A stretch of 64,000 bases of DNA, from contig JAEWSG010000038.1 in the NCBI GenBank assembly GCA_023398495.1, forward strand, positions 1 to 64,000, written 5' to 3'. Position 1 is the stretch's first letter; every line of letters starts with the position of its first letter. The position numbers and the translations under genes are program-made. Of the stretch, positions 26,987-35,854 are shown piece by piece. Source of the DNA: Bacillota bacterium. Its GTDB lineage: Bacteria; Bacillota; Clostridia; Acetivibrionales; Acetivibrionaceae. The notes under the pieces were generated by a model. It searched no databases. It saw only the letters and a program-made list of their open reading frames with translations, and was not told the origin of the DNA.

Positions 26987-28870
26987 ATGGCAGAATTGAT
27001 TTTTTTGGTGTTGTTTCCTCTTGGTGTTGCTTTATTAGTTGGTATAGCACCAAATCATCAACTGAGGAATTGGGTTGTAAAAATATCTGCAGGAGTTATT
27101 GCGGTTGCAACTGCCGTGTTAACAATATCAAATATAAACCTTGAAACGATATTATATAAAGTTGATGCAGAAATTATTAATAAACTTATGTTGTGCTTGG
27201 AACTCGCAATAGGAGGTTATATAGTTTACCTTGGTGTAAAGAATAAAAAGTACCTTGTATCATTGCTAATGCTGATTCAGAGTATTGTGGTTGTTTGGAT
27301 GGAAGTGAGTTTGCTACATGATATTCATATAGACAATAACATGTTTATTGATAAGTTCTCGTTGATTATGGCGATAATTGTAGGAATTATCGGCAGCCTG
27401 ATATGCCTTTATGCAGTAGGATACATGGACGACTATCAACATCATCATAAAGAAGTTAAGGATCAGAGAAGAAAATTTTTTATTGTAATATTTGTTTTTT
27501 TGTCGGCAATGTTTGGGATAGTATTTTCAAATAACTTGATGTGGCTGTATTTCTTCTGGGAGATTACCACACTGTGCTCCTTCTTGTTAATTGGATACAC
27601 TGGAACTGATGAAGCCAATAACAATGCTTTTAGAGCATTATTATTAAATCTTGTCGGAGGGCTTGCTTTTGCTTTAGCACTTGCTTATCTGGCTCGATAC
27701 TCGGGAATTCTTGAACTTAATAAAATGCTGGTTGGTGATAAAGTACTTATGCTGATCCCGGCCGTTTTAATATGTTTTTCAGGCCTTACGAAGTCGGCAC
27801 AAATGCCATTTTCCTCATGGCTGTTAGGTGCCATGGTAGCACCCACACCAACGTCTGCACTTTTGCATTCTAGTACAATGGTTAAAGCGGGTGTATATGT
27901 TATTGTAAGACTTGCACCTGTATTAAATGGTACAGCAGCTGGATTTATGATAGCTCTTGTGGGAGGTTTTACATTTTTAGTGGCGTCTTTGATTGCAATA
28001 GCACAAAGTGATGCTAAAAAGGTGCTTGCCTATTCGACAATTGCTAATCTTGGGCTTATAGTAGCTTGTGGTGGAATAGGAACTTATGAATCGGTCTGGG
28101 CAGCAGTTTTACTTATTATATTTCATGCTGTTGCCAAGTCACTTTTATTCCTTTGCGTTGGAACAGTTGAACATTGCATTGGCAGCAGGGACATTGAGGC
28201 AATGCATGGTTTGATAAAAAAGATGCCGAAACTTGCGGCTATGATGATTGTGGGTATTGCAGGAATGTTCCTGGCACCGTTTGGAATGCTTATCAGCAAG
28301 TGGGCTGCACTTAAGGCCATAGTGGATACAAACCCTGTTCTTACTATATTTATTGCCTTTGGAAGTGCTGCAACATTGTTTTTCTGGACCAAGTGGATGG
28401 GAAAAATTATTGCAATTCCTCAAAATGAAGAGCACATGGAGAGTAGTGTTAAAAAGAGTGAGGTACTACCACTGGCAGTTTTGTCCTGTGCCACCATTTT
28501 GGTGTGCCTGTTGTTTCCGGTAATTTCAACATTGCTTGTAAACCCTTATGTTGTTGAAGTTTTTGGACACGGGGCTTCTATGGACCGAGGAAATGTAATT
28601 ATTATGCTTATTATGATGGGTTTGATTTTACTTCTTCCTATAAGGCTTTTAGCTTATGGAAAACATATGAAAGAGGTTTCCATATATCTAGGAGGGGCAA
28701 ATGCTGACCAACCTAAAAGATTTCATGGTTCAATGGGGGAAGTCCAGAAACTCTACATTGAAAATTATTACATGGATAGGTACTTTGGTGAAAGTCATCT
28801 GTTTAATCTGGGTTGTGGAATCTGTTCCTCTGTTATTGTGTTAATGATGATTTTTGCATTTATTTACTGA
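26987..28870 (+). CDS. echA: Ech hydrogenase subunit A (NuoL/MrpA-like antiporter subunit)
   Basis: A 627-residue polytopic membrane protein with at least 14 hydrophobic segments, homologous to the proton-pumping subunits of complex I. Conserved core: FFWEITTLCSFLLIGYTG with the key Glu near residue 192, and TKSAQMPFSSWLLGAMVAPTPTSALLHSS near 265-292. It translocates H+ or Na+ driven by ferredoxin oxidation and H2 formation. The ATG at 26987 with AAGAAGGGG upstream is preferred to an upstream in-frame start at 26948. It is first of six consecutive ech genes. Confidence 0.94.
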   Translation: MAELIFLVLFPLGVALLVGIAPNHQLRNWVVKISAGVIAVATAVLTISNINLETILYKVDAEIINKLMLCLELAIGGYIVYLGVKNKKYLVSLLMLIQSIVVVWMEVSLLHDIHIDNNMFIDKFSLIMAIIVGIIGSLICLYAVGYMDDYQHHHKEVKDQRRKFFIVIFVFLSAMFGIVFSNNLMWLYFFWEITTLCSFLLIGYTGTDEANNNAFRALLLNLVGGLAFALALAYLARYSGILELNKMLVGDKVLMLIPAVLICFSGLTKSAQMPFSSWLLGAMVAPTPTSALLHSSTMVKAGVYVIVRLAPVLNGTAAGFMIALVGGFTFLVASLIAIAQSDAKKVLAYSTIANLGLIVACGGIGTYESVWAAVLLIIFHAVAKSLLFLCVGTVEHCIGSRDIEAMHGLIKKMPKLAAMMIVGIAGMFLAPFGMLISKWAALKAIVDTNPVLTIFIAFGSAATLFFWTKWMGKIIAIPQNEEHMESSVKKSEVLPLAVLSCATILVCLLFPVISTLLVNPYVVEVFGHGASMDRGNVIIMLIMMGLILLLPIRLLAYGKHMKEVSIYLGGANADQPKRFHGSMGEVQKLYIENYYMDRYFGESHLFNLGCGICSSVIVLMMIFAFIY

Positions 28871-28911
28871 GGCGTTTAAATTGTAAATTAACTTGGATAG
28901 GGGGAGCATGT

Positions 28912-29763
28912 TTGAGAATTGTGGTAGCAGTTTTACTATTTATAATATTTGGACCTCTGGTGGGTGGATTATTGTCCGGACTGGATAGAATTATTTCTGC
29001 AAGGATGCAGGGAAGGGTTGGACCACCGTTATTTCAGCCTTTTTATGATGTTTTTAAGCTGATGAAAAAGGAAACTCTTATAGTTAACAAATCACAGAAT
29101 TTTTATGTTTTTGCATTTTTAGTCGTAATAATATTCACTGGTAGTTTGTTTTTTGCAGGAGAGGATTTGTTACTGGTAGTTTTTGCTTTGACTTTTGCAA
29201 GTATATTGCTTGTTTTGGCGGGCTTTTCCACTTCTTCTCCATATAGTCATATTGGTGCAGAAAGGGAATTGATTCAGATGATGTCCTATGAGCCTATGGT
29301 TATTATTATGACAGTAGGAATGTATATGGTTACAAAGAGCTTTTACGTTTCGAGTATTGTATCTTATGATAAGCCATTGATAGTTTATTTGCCGGGGGTT
29401 TTTCTTGGATTTCTTTATATATTGACCATCAAATTCAGAAAGTCTCCTTTTGATCTGTCTATGTCGCACCATGCACATCAGGAAATTGTAAAAGGGATTA
29501 CTACAGAATTTTCAGGCAAGAAATTGGCTATGATAGAAATTGCTCACTGGTACGAGAATGTATTCTTACTGGGCTTTGTTTACTTGTTTTTTGGGAGCAA
29601 TCCTATTTTGGGAATTATAGTTACTATGTTGGCGTTTTTTCTGGAAATATTTATTGACAACAGTAATGCCAGAGCAAAATGGGAGTTCACAATGGCTTCA
29701 TCATGGGTCGTTGCTATAGTGCTTGGAATGCTCAATATAGTTGTATTGAATTTTATAAGGTAG
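28912..29763 (+). CDS. echB: Ech hydrogenase subunit B (NuoH-like)
   Basis: A 283-residue membrane protein with about 8 hydrophobic segments. It resembles NuoH/HycD: GLLSGLDRIISARMQGRVGPPLFQPFYDVFKL near residues 18-50, YEPMVIIM near 125, and FRKSPFDLSMSHHAHQEIVKG near 170-190. NuoH-type subunits form the membrane connector between the catalytic arm and the ion channel. Initiation is at TTG 28912 with AGGGGGA 6 bases upstream; the ATG at 28908 is out of frame. It lies 41 nt after echA and 11 nt before echC. Confidence 0.93.
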   Translation: MRIVVAVLLFIIFGPLVGGLLSGLDRIISARMQGRVGPPLFQPFYDVFKLMKKETLIVNKSQNFYVFAFLVVIIFTGSLFFAGEDLLLVVFALTFASILLVLAGFSTSSPYSHIGAERELIQMMSYEPMVIIMTVGMYMVTKSFYVSSIVSYDKPLIVYLPGVFLGFLYILTIKFRKSPFDLSMSHHAHQEIVKGITTEFSGKKLAMIEIAHWYENVFLLGFVYLFFGSNPILGIIVTMLAFFLEIFIDNSNARAKWEFTMASSWVVAIVLGMLNIVVLNFIR

Positions 29764-29774
29764 GAGGATAAAAG

Positions 29775-30221
29775 ATGTCTTCTTTGACAAAATCACCCTG
29801 GGTTCTTCATTATGATGCTTCCAGTTGTAACGGTTGTGATATTGAGGTGTTGGCATGTCTTACACCTATGTATGATGTAGAACGTTTCGGGATTATTAAC
29901 ACAGGTAACCCTAAGCATGCGGATGTTTTTGTAGTAACAGGCTCTGTAAATGAGCAGAATATAGATGTTATAAAAAACCTTTATAATCAGATGCCGGATC
30001 CTAAAGTAGTTGTTGCTGTTGGAATTTGTGCCGCTACCGGAGGAATTTTCAGCGAATGTTATAATGTTATGGGCGGTATTGACAAGGTTTTACCTGTTGA
30101 TGTTTATGTGGCGGGTTGTGCAGCAAGACCGGAAGCAATTATTGATGGGATTGTAAAGGCAACTGCAATACTTGAGGAGAAATATAAAAAGATGAAGGAT
30201 GCAAGGGATAGCGAAAAATAA
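29775..30221 (+). CDS. echC: Ech hydrogenase subunit C (small subunit, NuoB-like)
   Basis: A 148-residue small hydrogenase subunit carrying the proximal [4Fe-4S] cluster. The four ligand cysteines are visible in SSCNGCDIEVLA (residues 15-23), VGICAATGG near 78 and VAGCAARPEA near 113. It forms the catalytic module with EchE and passes electrons from ferredoxin through EchF. The ribosome site is TAGGAGG. The gene ends 114 nt before echD, a gap that contains a half copy of a dispersed repeat. Confidence 0.95.
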   Translation: MSSLTKSPWVLHYDASSCNGCDIEVLACLTPMYDVERFGIINTGNPKHADVFVVTGSVNEQNIDVIKNLYNQMPDPKVVVAVGICAATGGIFSECYNVMGGIDKVLPVDVYVAGCAARPEAIIDGIVKATAILEEKYKKMKDARDSEK

Positions 30222-30251
30222 CAGCCTATTCTAATATTGTTGAAGCATTGT

Positions 30252-30296
30252 CAAATCAAGTTTTTCGTTATCCAAAGTAGGAACTTATATTTTAGT
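30252..30296 (+). repeat. half copy of a dispersed hairpin repeat
   Basis: CAAATCAAG, then TTTTTCGTTATCC, then GTAGGAACTTATATTTTAGT is repeated as the reverse complement at 40075-40121, with only a few differences. The distal hairpin arm present in the other copy is missing here. It lies in the echC-echD gap. Confidence 0.75.
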
Positions 30297-30335
30297 TGTA
30301 GTTAAATCATTGAAAGAAAAAGGCAGGGAACAACC

Positions 30336-30677
30336 ATGAGTGAAAAACAGGAGTTAAGAGTTATAGATATTAAAAAACTGGTTAGCACTGTAAAGGATTT
30401 CAAAAATCAAAGCTACAGGTTGGTGCAGATAAGCTGCACAAAGTTGAATGAAAACTTGGAACTTAACTACTCTTTTGACAAGAACTACGAATTTGTAAAC
30501 CTGAAGTTGAGTGTGCCAATAAATAGCGAGTTGACGAGTATTAGTGATATATACTGGAGTGCCTTGTTATATGAAAATGAAATACATGACCTTTTTGGAC
30601 TAAAGATTAACGGTATGGCTATTGATTTTAAGGGAAATTTATACAAAACAACCGTAAAAGCACCTTTCAGCTGTTAG
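30336..30677 (+). CDS. echD: Ech hydrogenase subunit D (NuoC-like)
   Basis: A 113-residue soluble subunit, homologous to the 30-kDa NuoC subunit of complex I, with no cofactor motif, as expected for EchD. Readable family features are YSFDKNYEFVNLKLSVP and the C-terminal IYWSALLYENEIHDLFGLKI (residues about 72-91), the conserved ENEIHDLFG core. It bridges EchC/EchE in the peripheral arm. ATG 30336 follows a GGCAGGGA purine stretch. It lies 33 nt before echE. Confidence 0.9.
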   Translation: MSEKQELRVIDIKKLVSTVKDFKNQSYRLVQISCTKLNENLELNYSFDKNYEFVNLKLSVPINSELTSISDIYWSALLYENEIHDLFGLKINGMAIDFKGNLYKTTVKAPFSC

Positions 30678-30710
30678 TGCCGGCGGGAAGAAAAGCAGGA
30701 GGAATTATAT

Positions 30711-31790
30711 ATGTCAAAAAGAACTATTATCCCATTTGGTCCACAGCACCCTGTTTTACCTGAACCTATTCATCTTGATCTGGTGCTTGAAGACGAAAAA
30801 GTGGTTGAAGCAATTCCGTCTATTGGATTTGTTCATCGGGGACTTGAAAAGCTTGTTGAGAAAAAAGATTTTATTGAATATATTTTTGTCGCTGAAAGAA
30901 TTTGCGGTATATGCAGTTTTATGCATGGCATGGGTTATTCTCAGGCGATAGAGCAGATTATGGGGATAGAAGTTCCTGAGCGTGCGGTATTCCTGCGCAC
31001 TATCTGGGCAGAGTTTTCAAGGCTTCACAGTCATATGCTCTGGCTGGGGCTTTTGGCAGATGCTTTTGGGTTTGAGAATCTTTTTATGCATTGCTGGAGA
31101 GTTAGAGAAAAGATTCTTGATATTATTGAGGAAACAACAGGCGGGAGAGTAATTTTCGGTTCCTGCAAGGTTGGTGGTGTTCGCAAGGATATAGATCCTG
31201 TTACACTTAAAAGAATTGGAAAGTTTGTTATTGAACTGGATAAGGAAATAAAGGAAATAAGTAGTATGTTTATGAACGAATACTCTGTCAAGCAAAGATT
31301 GGTTGGCGTGGGTGTACTTTCAAAAGAAGATGCACAAAGTCTAGGTGCTGTTGGTCCTATGATGCGTGCAAGCGGTATTGCTCAGGATATGAGGAAGTTG
31401 GGATACGGTGCGTATTCACAGCTGGAATTTGAACCAATTACACGCACAAGCGGAGACAGTTATGATAGATGTGCAGTCAGGATTGACGAATTATTCCAAT
31501 CAATAGGCTTGATAAGACAGGCGATTGATAAAATTCCGGAAGGACCTGTAGATGTGAAGGTTACGGGAAATCCCGAGGGTGAATTTTTTGCAAGGTTAGA
31601 GCAGCCGAGAGGTGAGGTTATATACTATGTTAAAGGTAATGGAACCAAATTCCTTGACAGGGTAAGGGTCCGTACACCAACCTTCGCCAACATTCCTTCA
31701 CTGCTTAAGATGCTTCAGGGATGCGATTATGCCGATGTGCCTATTTTAATATTAACTATAGATCCATGTATCAGTTGTACGGAGAGGTGA
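30711..31790 (+). CDS. echE: Ech hydrogenase subunit E ([NiFe] large subunit)
   Basis: A 359-residue large subunit that binds the NiFe(CN)2CO centre and evolves or consumes H2. The two cysteine pairs are ERICGICSF near residue 64 and DPCISCTER at the very C-terminus. The protein ends right after the second pair, with Arg where most [NiFe] enzymes have His, and there is no C-terminal extension. A maturation endopeptidase should therefore not be needed, as in other Ech enzymes. HGMGYSQAIE and the FGSCKVGGVRKD segment are also typical. It is followed by echF 5 nt later and the hyp genes that build its cofactor. Confidence 0.96.
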   Translation: MSKRTIIPFGPQHPVLPEPIHLDLVLEDEKVVEAIPSIGFVHRGLEKLVEKKDFIEYIFVAERICGICSFMHGMGYSQAIEQIMGIEVPERAVFLRTIWAEFSRLHSHMLWLGLLADAFGFENLFMHCWRVREKILDIIEETTGGRVIFGSCKVGGVRKDIDPVTLKRIGKFVIELDKEIKEISSMFMNEYSVKQRLVGVGVLSKEDAQSLGAVGPMMRASGIAQDMRKLGYGAYSQLEFEPITRTSGDSYDRCAVRIDELFQSIGLIRQAIDKIPEGPVDVKVTGNPEGEFFARLEQPRGEVIYYVKGNGTKFLDRVRVRTPTFANIPSLLKMLQGCDYADVPILILTIDPCISCTER

Positions 31791-31795
31791 TAAAA

Positions 31796-32161
31796 ATGTT
31801 TGCTTTTAATATGACAAAAACTATATTAACCAACTTGTTCAGAAAACCGGCTACATTGATGTATCCTGTTGTAAAGCGTGAGTTTACACGCAATACCAGA
31901 GGTAAAATAGAATTGAACATTGAAAGTTGTGTGTTTTGTGGTCTCTGCCAGAAAAAATGTCCTACAGGTGCTATTACGGTGGACAGAACTAATAAGAAAT
32001 GGGAAATTGAGCGGTTGAAATGTATAACCTGCGGTTATTGTGTGGAAGCATGTCCGAAGAAGTGCCTTGCGATGGATAATGAATATTCTGCACCATGCGT
32101 AGAAAAAAATAAGGAAGTATTTGAAAATGCACGAGTACTCGATAACGCAACAAATAGTTAA
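31796..32161 (+). CDS. echF: Ech hydrogenase subunit F (polyferredoxin, NuoI-like)
   Basis: A 121-residue protein with two [4Fe-4S] motifs, CVFCGLCQKKCPTG near residue 42 and CITCGYCVEACPKK near 75. It relays electrons between ferredoxin and EchC. The start at ATG 31796 (MFAFNMTK) is preferred over longer in-frame readings that overlap echE. The 3' end overlaps hypA by 35 nt, tying the structural and maturation genes into one operon. Confidence 0.95.
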   Translation: MFAFNMTKTILTNLFRKPATLMYPVVKREFTRNTRGKIELNIESCVFCGLCQKKCPTGAITVDRTNKKWEIERLKCITCGYCVEACPKKCLAMDNEYSAPCVEKNKEVFENARVLDNATNS

Positions 32162-32474
32162 GATAGCCGAAGAAAACGCATTAAGTCATGGTGCTACCAG
32201 AATTGAGCGGATTTCTCTGGTAGTTGGCGAGTTATCAGGATTTATTGGAGATTCAATCCACATGTATTTTGACATCCTTGCAAAGGACACGTTGGCTGAG
32301 GGAGCACAATTGGATATTACCTATATCAAGCCGCAACTAAAATGTACAAAATGTAAGTCCTTTTTTTACCGCAGCAGATTCAGTTTTGAGTGTCCTGATT
32401 GCGGTGGCATGGGTGCACCTACAGAGATTGGAAAAGAGTTCTATGTGAAGGATATTGACATATGTATTGAGTAG
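32127..32474 (+). CDS. hypA: hydrogenase nickel-insertion protein HypA
   Basis: A 115-residue nickel metallochaperone. It begins MHEYSITQQI; His2 is the conserved nickel ligand, which fixes the start at ATG 32127 rather than TTG 32121. The zinc site is CTKCKSFF...CPDCGG near residues 72-92. With HypB it delivers Ni to EchE. The AAGGAAG ribosome site lies within the end of echF. Confidence 0.95.
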   Translation: MHEYSITQQIVKIAEENALSHGATRIERISLVVGELSGFIGDSIHMYFDILAKDTLAEGAQLDITYIKPQLKCTKCKSFFYRSRFSFECPDCGGMGAPTEIGKEFYVKDIDICIE

Positions 32475-32500
32475 AGGAAAGTGTTAAGGAGGAGAAGCCG

Positions 32501-33151
32501 GTGGAACTTCAAAGGGTTGAAGTGGTGCAGAATATTTATAGCGAAAATGAGAAAATTGCTTGTGATACAAAAGCTGAACTTACCAGTAGGGGCATTTTTG
32601 CAGTTAATGTTTTAGGTTCTCCAGGAGCAGGTAAGACATCTGTGTTAAAACAAATTATCACAAGATTGCCGGATGTTAAATCCTATGTTATAGAAGGCGA
32701 TCTGGAATCGGATATTGACACACAAACAATGAGATCGATAGGAGTTGACACCTATCAGATAAATACTAAAGGAGCCTGCCATTTGGATGCTCCTACTCTT
32801 AAATCGGCTTTAGAAAAGCTTAATCCTAAGGAAAGCGGTCTGCTTTTTGTTGAAAATATAGGCAACCTGGTTTGTACTGCCGAGTTTGTTATCGGAGAAC
32901 ACGTAAAAATGCTGATATGTTCTGTTGCCGAGGGTAGTGACAAACCATACAAGTATCCTGTGATTTTTGAAAATGCCGATGTGGTTATTTTGAATAAAAG
33001 TGATTTAAAACCTTATGTGGATTTTGATGATAAATTTTTCTATGATGGCGTTGCAGCCATGAACAAAAATGCTCCGGTTTTTGAAGTGTGTGCAAAGACG
33101 GGGGAAGGCTTTGATAAGGTTATACAATGGTTAAGGGATGTAAAGATTTAA
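32501..33151 (+). CDS. hypB: hydrogenase nickel-incorporation GTPase HypB
   Basis: A 216-residue SIMIBI-class GTPase. The P-loop is NVLGSPGAGKTS near residue 40, EGDLESDIDT is the switch/metal region near 68, and NKSDLKP is the G4 motif near 165. The N-terminal CxxCGC and His-rich stretches of some HypB proteins are absent, so it likely lacks Ni storage capacity. It starts at GTG 32501 after AAGGAGGAG. Its stop overlaps hypF by one base (TAATG). Confidence 0.95.
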   Translation: MELQRVEVVQNIYSENEKIACDTKAELTSRGIFAVNVLGSPGAGKTSVLKQIITRLPDVKSYVIEGDLESDIDTQTMRSIGVDTYQINTKGACHLDAPTLKSALEKLNPKESGLLFVENIGNLVCTAEFVIGEHVKMLICSVAEGSDKPYKYPVIFENADVVILNKSDLKPYVDFDDKFFYDGVAAMNKNAPVFEVCAKTGEGFDKVIQWLRDVKI

Positions 33152-35496
33152 TGAAGATTTTTGAGATAAGGATTTGGGGTGTTGTCCAAGGTGTTGGCTT
33201 CAGACCTTTCATTCACCGTGTTGCTAAATCTCATAACCTGAACGGTTTTGTCTCAAATAATGGAGCTTGTGTTCTTGTTGTTATACAAGCAAAAGACAAA
33301 CAATTGGAAAATTTCCTTCATGATATAAAAATGAAAAAGCCGCAGTCTTCAGAAATTTTACGTATAGACGTATCTGAGATGACCTGCGGTAATTTTGATT
33401 CAAAGAAATTACAAAGAGATAATTTTCTCTTTGATAATTTCAAGATACAACCAAGTACGGACAGCTCTGATAATCAGGTTTTTATCTTGCCGGACCTGGC
33501 GGTATGTGATAACTGTCTAAGAGATTTATACAATTTGGGTAATCGGAGGTATTTGCACCCCTTTGTAAGTTGTATGGAGTGTGGACCCAGGTACAGCATA
33601 ATAGATCGCGTGCCGTATGATCGGGAAAATACTACTATGTCAGACTTTCCTATGTGTGATTCCTGCTCGGACGAATATAAAAGCATAGGGGACAGGCGTT
33701 ATCATGCTCAGACCATTTCCTGCCACGAATGTGGACCACAGCTCAAATTACGGCAATCAGGAAGAGATAAGGAAATAACCGGAACCGAAGCTTTCACAGC
33801 TTCTGTTGAAATGCTCAAGAAGAGGAAGGTTCTTGCTGTAAAGGGCATTGGAGGATTCCATCTTTGTTGTAGTCCGTTTGATACAATTGCAGTTGAAGCA
33901 CTTCGGGAACTTAAAGGTCGCGAAGAAAAGCCTTTTGCAGTTATGTTTAATGACCTTGCACAGATTGATAAGTACTGCTTATTCTCTGAAGAAGAGAGAA
34001 AACACCTGTTATCAAGGGAAAGACCTATAGTATTGCTCACGAGAAAAGAATCGGAGATTTCAAAATCTGTTTATAAATCCAGCAGGTATCTTGGTTGCTT
34101 TTTAGCATATACACCATTGCATAAGATGATAATAAATTCATGCGGCCCTCTTGTTATGACCAGTGCAAATCATTCCGGCGAATCTATTATTACTGATAAT
34201 GAAAGGATAATGGAGCTAGACGGTAAAATACTGTCTGGTGTTTTATATAATGAAAGAAGAATACTTACGGGAATTGACGATTCTGTAATTAAAGTAATTA
34301 AAGAAAGTGGTGCCCAGTTCATCAGAAGGGCAAGGGGTTTTGTTCCTTTACCTGTATATATGGGAAACTGTGTAAAAGATTGCAGACCTATACTCGCTTG
34401 TGGAAGTGACTTGAAAAATACCTTCTGTCTTACAAAAAATGGTTATGCATACCTGAGCCAATATGGAGGTGACCTTGAAGAGGCTGGTAATTTTGTTGCA
34501 TACAAGCAAAATATAAACAGATATAAAGAGCTGTTGCGTATTAATCCTGAGATAGTGTGCTGTGATCTGCATCCTGGATACTCATCCACCAGGTTTGCAC
34601 GGGAATGCGGTATTAATGCTTTCGAGGTTCAACATCACTATGCGCACATCATGTCTGTTATGGCCGAAAATAACTTGCAGAGGCAGGTTATTGGCGTAGC
34701 TCTTGATGGAACAGGGTATGGAATAGATGGGAATATATGGGGTGGAGAATTCCTTGTGGCGTCACCTGATGGATTCACACGTGCTGGACACTTAATGTAT
34801 GTTCCGATGCTAGGAGGAGATTCGAGTGTTAAAGAGGCCTGGAAAACAGGATATTCATATTTGTATAATTCAGATATGGAACGACATATAAAGGACGAAA
34901 GGTGGCCTGTTATTAAGGCAGCACTTGAGCATAATGTCAATAAGGTCCTGTCATCAAGTATGGGAAGGCTTTTTGACGCGGTGAGTTTTCTTTCAGGCAT
35001 AAAAGACTACTCAAGCTTTGAGGGAGAATGTGCCATTTTACTTGAAAACCATGCATCAGATTACCTTGCACTGCATAAATTACAGGATATATTTGTAAAT
35101 ACTGAAGCTGAGAAAGCTGAGAAAGTTGAGAATTGGTATAGACCATATAATTTTGATATTATCGATATGGATGGAGGACTTGTTGGTGATATGAAAAGTT
35201 GCATAAGTGAAATAGTTTCAGATAGTATAAACGAAGTAGATAAGAATACTATTGCCTGGCGGTTTCATGTTACTGTGATTGATTATATTGCTAAGATGTG
35301 TACAAAGCTCAGGAAATTATATAAAATTAATGAAGTAGCACTGGGTGGAGGAGTTTTTCAGAATTCCATTATTTTTGAAGGTACTGTGAGTATGTTAAAG
35401 AGTAACGGTTTTAAAGTGTACTTTAACACCAAAGTACCAGTCAATGATGGCGGGATTTCATTGGGGCAGGCCTATGCAGCAATGTTTTCTAGGTAA
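33151..35496 (+). CDS. hypF: carbamoyltransferase HypF
   Basis: A 781-residue enzyme that uses carbamoyl phosphate to make the thiocarbamate on HypE, the source of the CN ligands. Domains in order: acylphosphatase (residues 1-90, GVVQGVGFRPFIHR), two zinc-finger pairs (about 110-190, CDNCLRDL...CMECGPR and CDSCSDEY...CHECGP), YrdC-like (about 205-390, KGIGGFHLCC, SANHSGE), and Kae1/TobZ-like (about 400-781, HHYAHIMSVMAE, DGTGYG, LGGGVFQN). Length and order are normal. ATG 33151 begins MKIFEIRIWG. Confidence 0.96.
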   Translation: MKIFEIRIWGVVQGVGFRPFIHRVAKSHNLNGFVSNNGACVLVVIQAKDKQLENFLHDIKMKKPQSSEILRIDVSEMTCGNFDSKKLQRDNFLFDNFKIQPSTDSSDNQVFILPDLAVCDNCLRDLYNLGNRRYLHPFVSCMECGPRYSIIDRVPYDRENTTMSDFPMCDSCSDEYKSIGDRRYHAQTISCHECGPQLKLRQSGRDKEITGTEAFTASVEMLKKRKVLAVKGIGGFHLCCSPFDTIAVEALRELKGREEKPFAVMFNDLAQIDKYCLFSEEERKHLLSRERPIVLLTRKESEISKSVYKSSRYLGCFLAYTPLHKMIINSCGPLVMTSANHSGESIITDNERIMELDGKILSGVLYNERRILTGIDDSVIKVIKESGAQFIRRARGFVPLPVYMGNCVKDCRPILACGSDLKNTFCLTKNGYAYLSQYGGDLEEAGNFVAYKQNINRYKELLRINPEIVCCDLHPGYSSTRFARECGINAFEVQHHYAHIMSVMAENNLQRQVIGVALDGTGYGIDGNIWGGEFLVASPDGFTRAGHLMYVPMLGGDSSVKEAWKTGYSYLYNSDMERHIKDERWPVIKAALEHNVNKVLSSSMGRLFDAVSFLSGIKDYSSFEGECAILLENHASDYLALHKLQDIFVNTEAEKAEKVENWYRPYNFDIIDMDGGLVGDMKSCISEIVSDSINEVDKNTIAWRFHVTVIDYIAKMCTKLRKLYKINEVALGGGVFQNSIIFEGTVSMLKSNGFKVYFNTKVPVNDGGISLGQAYAAMFSR

Positions 35497-35626
35497 CTGA
35501 TTCAATGAATGCAATTTGTTATAGAGCCTACGTCATTGGAATAATATGGTGGACTACTGGCGTATGCAACTGCCTAGGCAAATGAACTTGGTTGGAGTTT
35601 ATAATATAATTCAGGAAGTGAAAATT

Positions 35627-35854
35627 ATGTGTGTGGCGATTCCGGGAAAAATAATTGAACTGAACGGAAAAATAGGTAAAGTAGATTTTAATGGTAACAT
35701 TATAGAAGTTAATGTAAGTCTTGTTGACGTAGAAGTTGGAAGTTATGTTCTGGTTCATGCCGGTTATGCCGTTGAAAAAGTTAAAAGAGAACAGGCGGAG
35801 GAACTGTCAAATCTATTTGCTGATCTGGAGGATGTTCTTAATGGTGAATCTTGA
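35627..35854 (+). CDS. hypC: hydrogenase maturation chaperone HypC
   Basis: A 75-residue chaperone starting MCVAIPGKI; Cys2 is the essential residue binding the Fe(CN)2CO moiety. This fixes the start at ATG 35627, with AGGAAG 8 bases upstream. It works with HypD and hands the iron centre to EchE. Its 3' end overlaps hypD by 14 nt. The 130-nt gap from hypF is the widest within the hyp run and could hold an internal promoter. Confidence 0.95.
   Translation: MCVAIPGKIIELNGKIGKVDFNGNIIEVNVSLVDVEVGSYVLVHAGYAVEKVKREQAEELSNLFADLEDVLNGES

Noticed and set aside
26878..27144. An 88-codon frame at the start of echA
   Set aside because: It overlaps echA out of frame and shows Cys/Ser-rich, non-conserved sequence.
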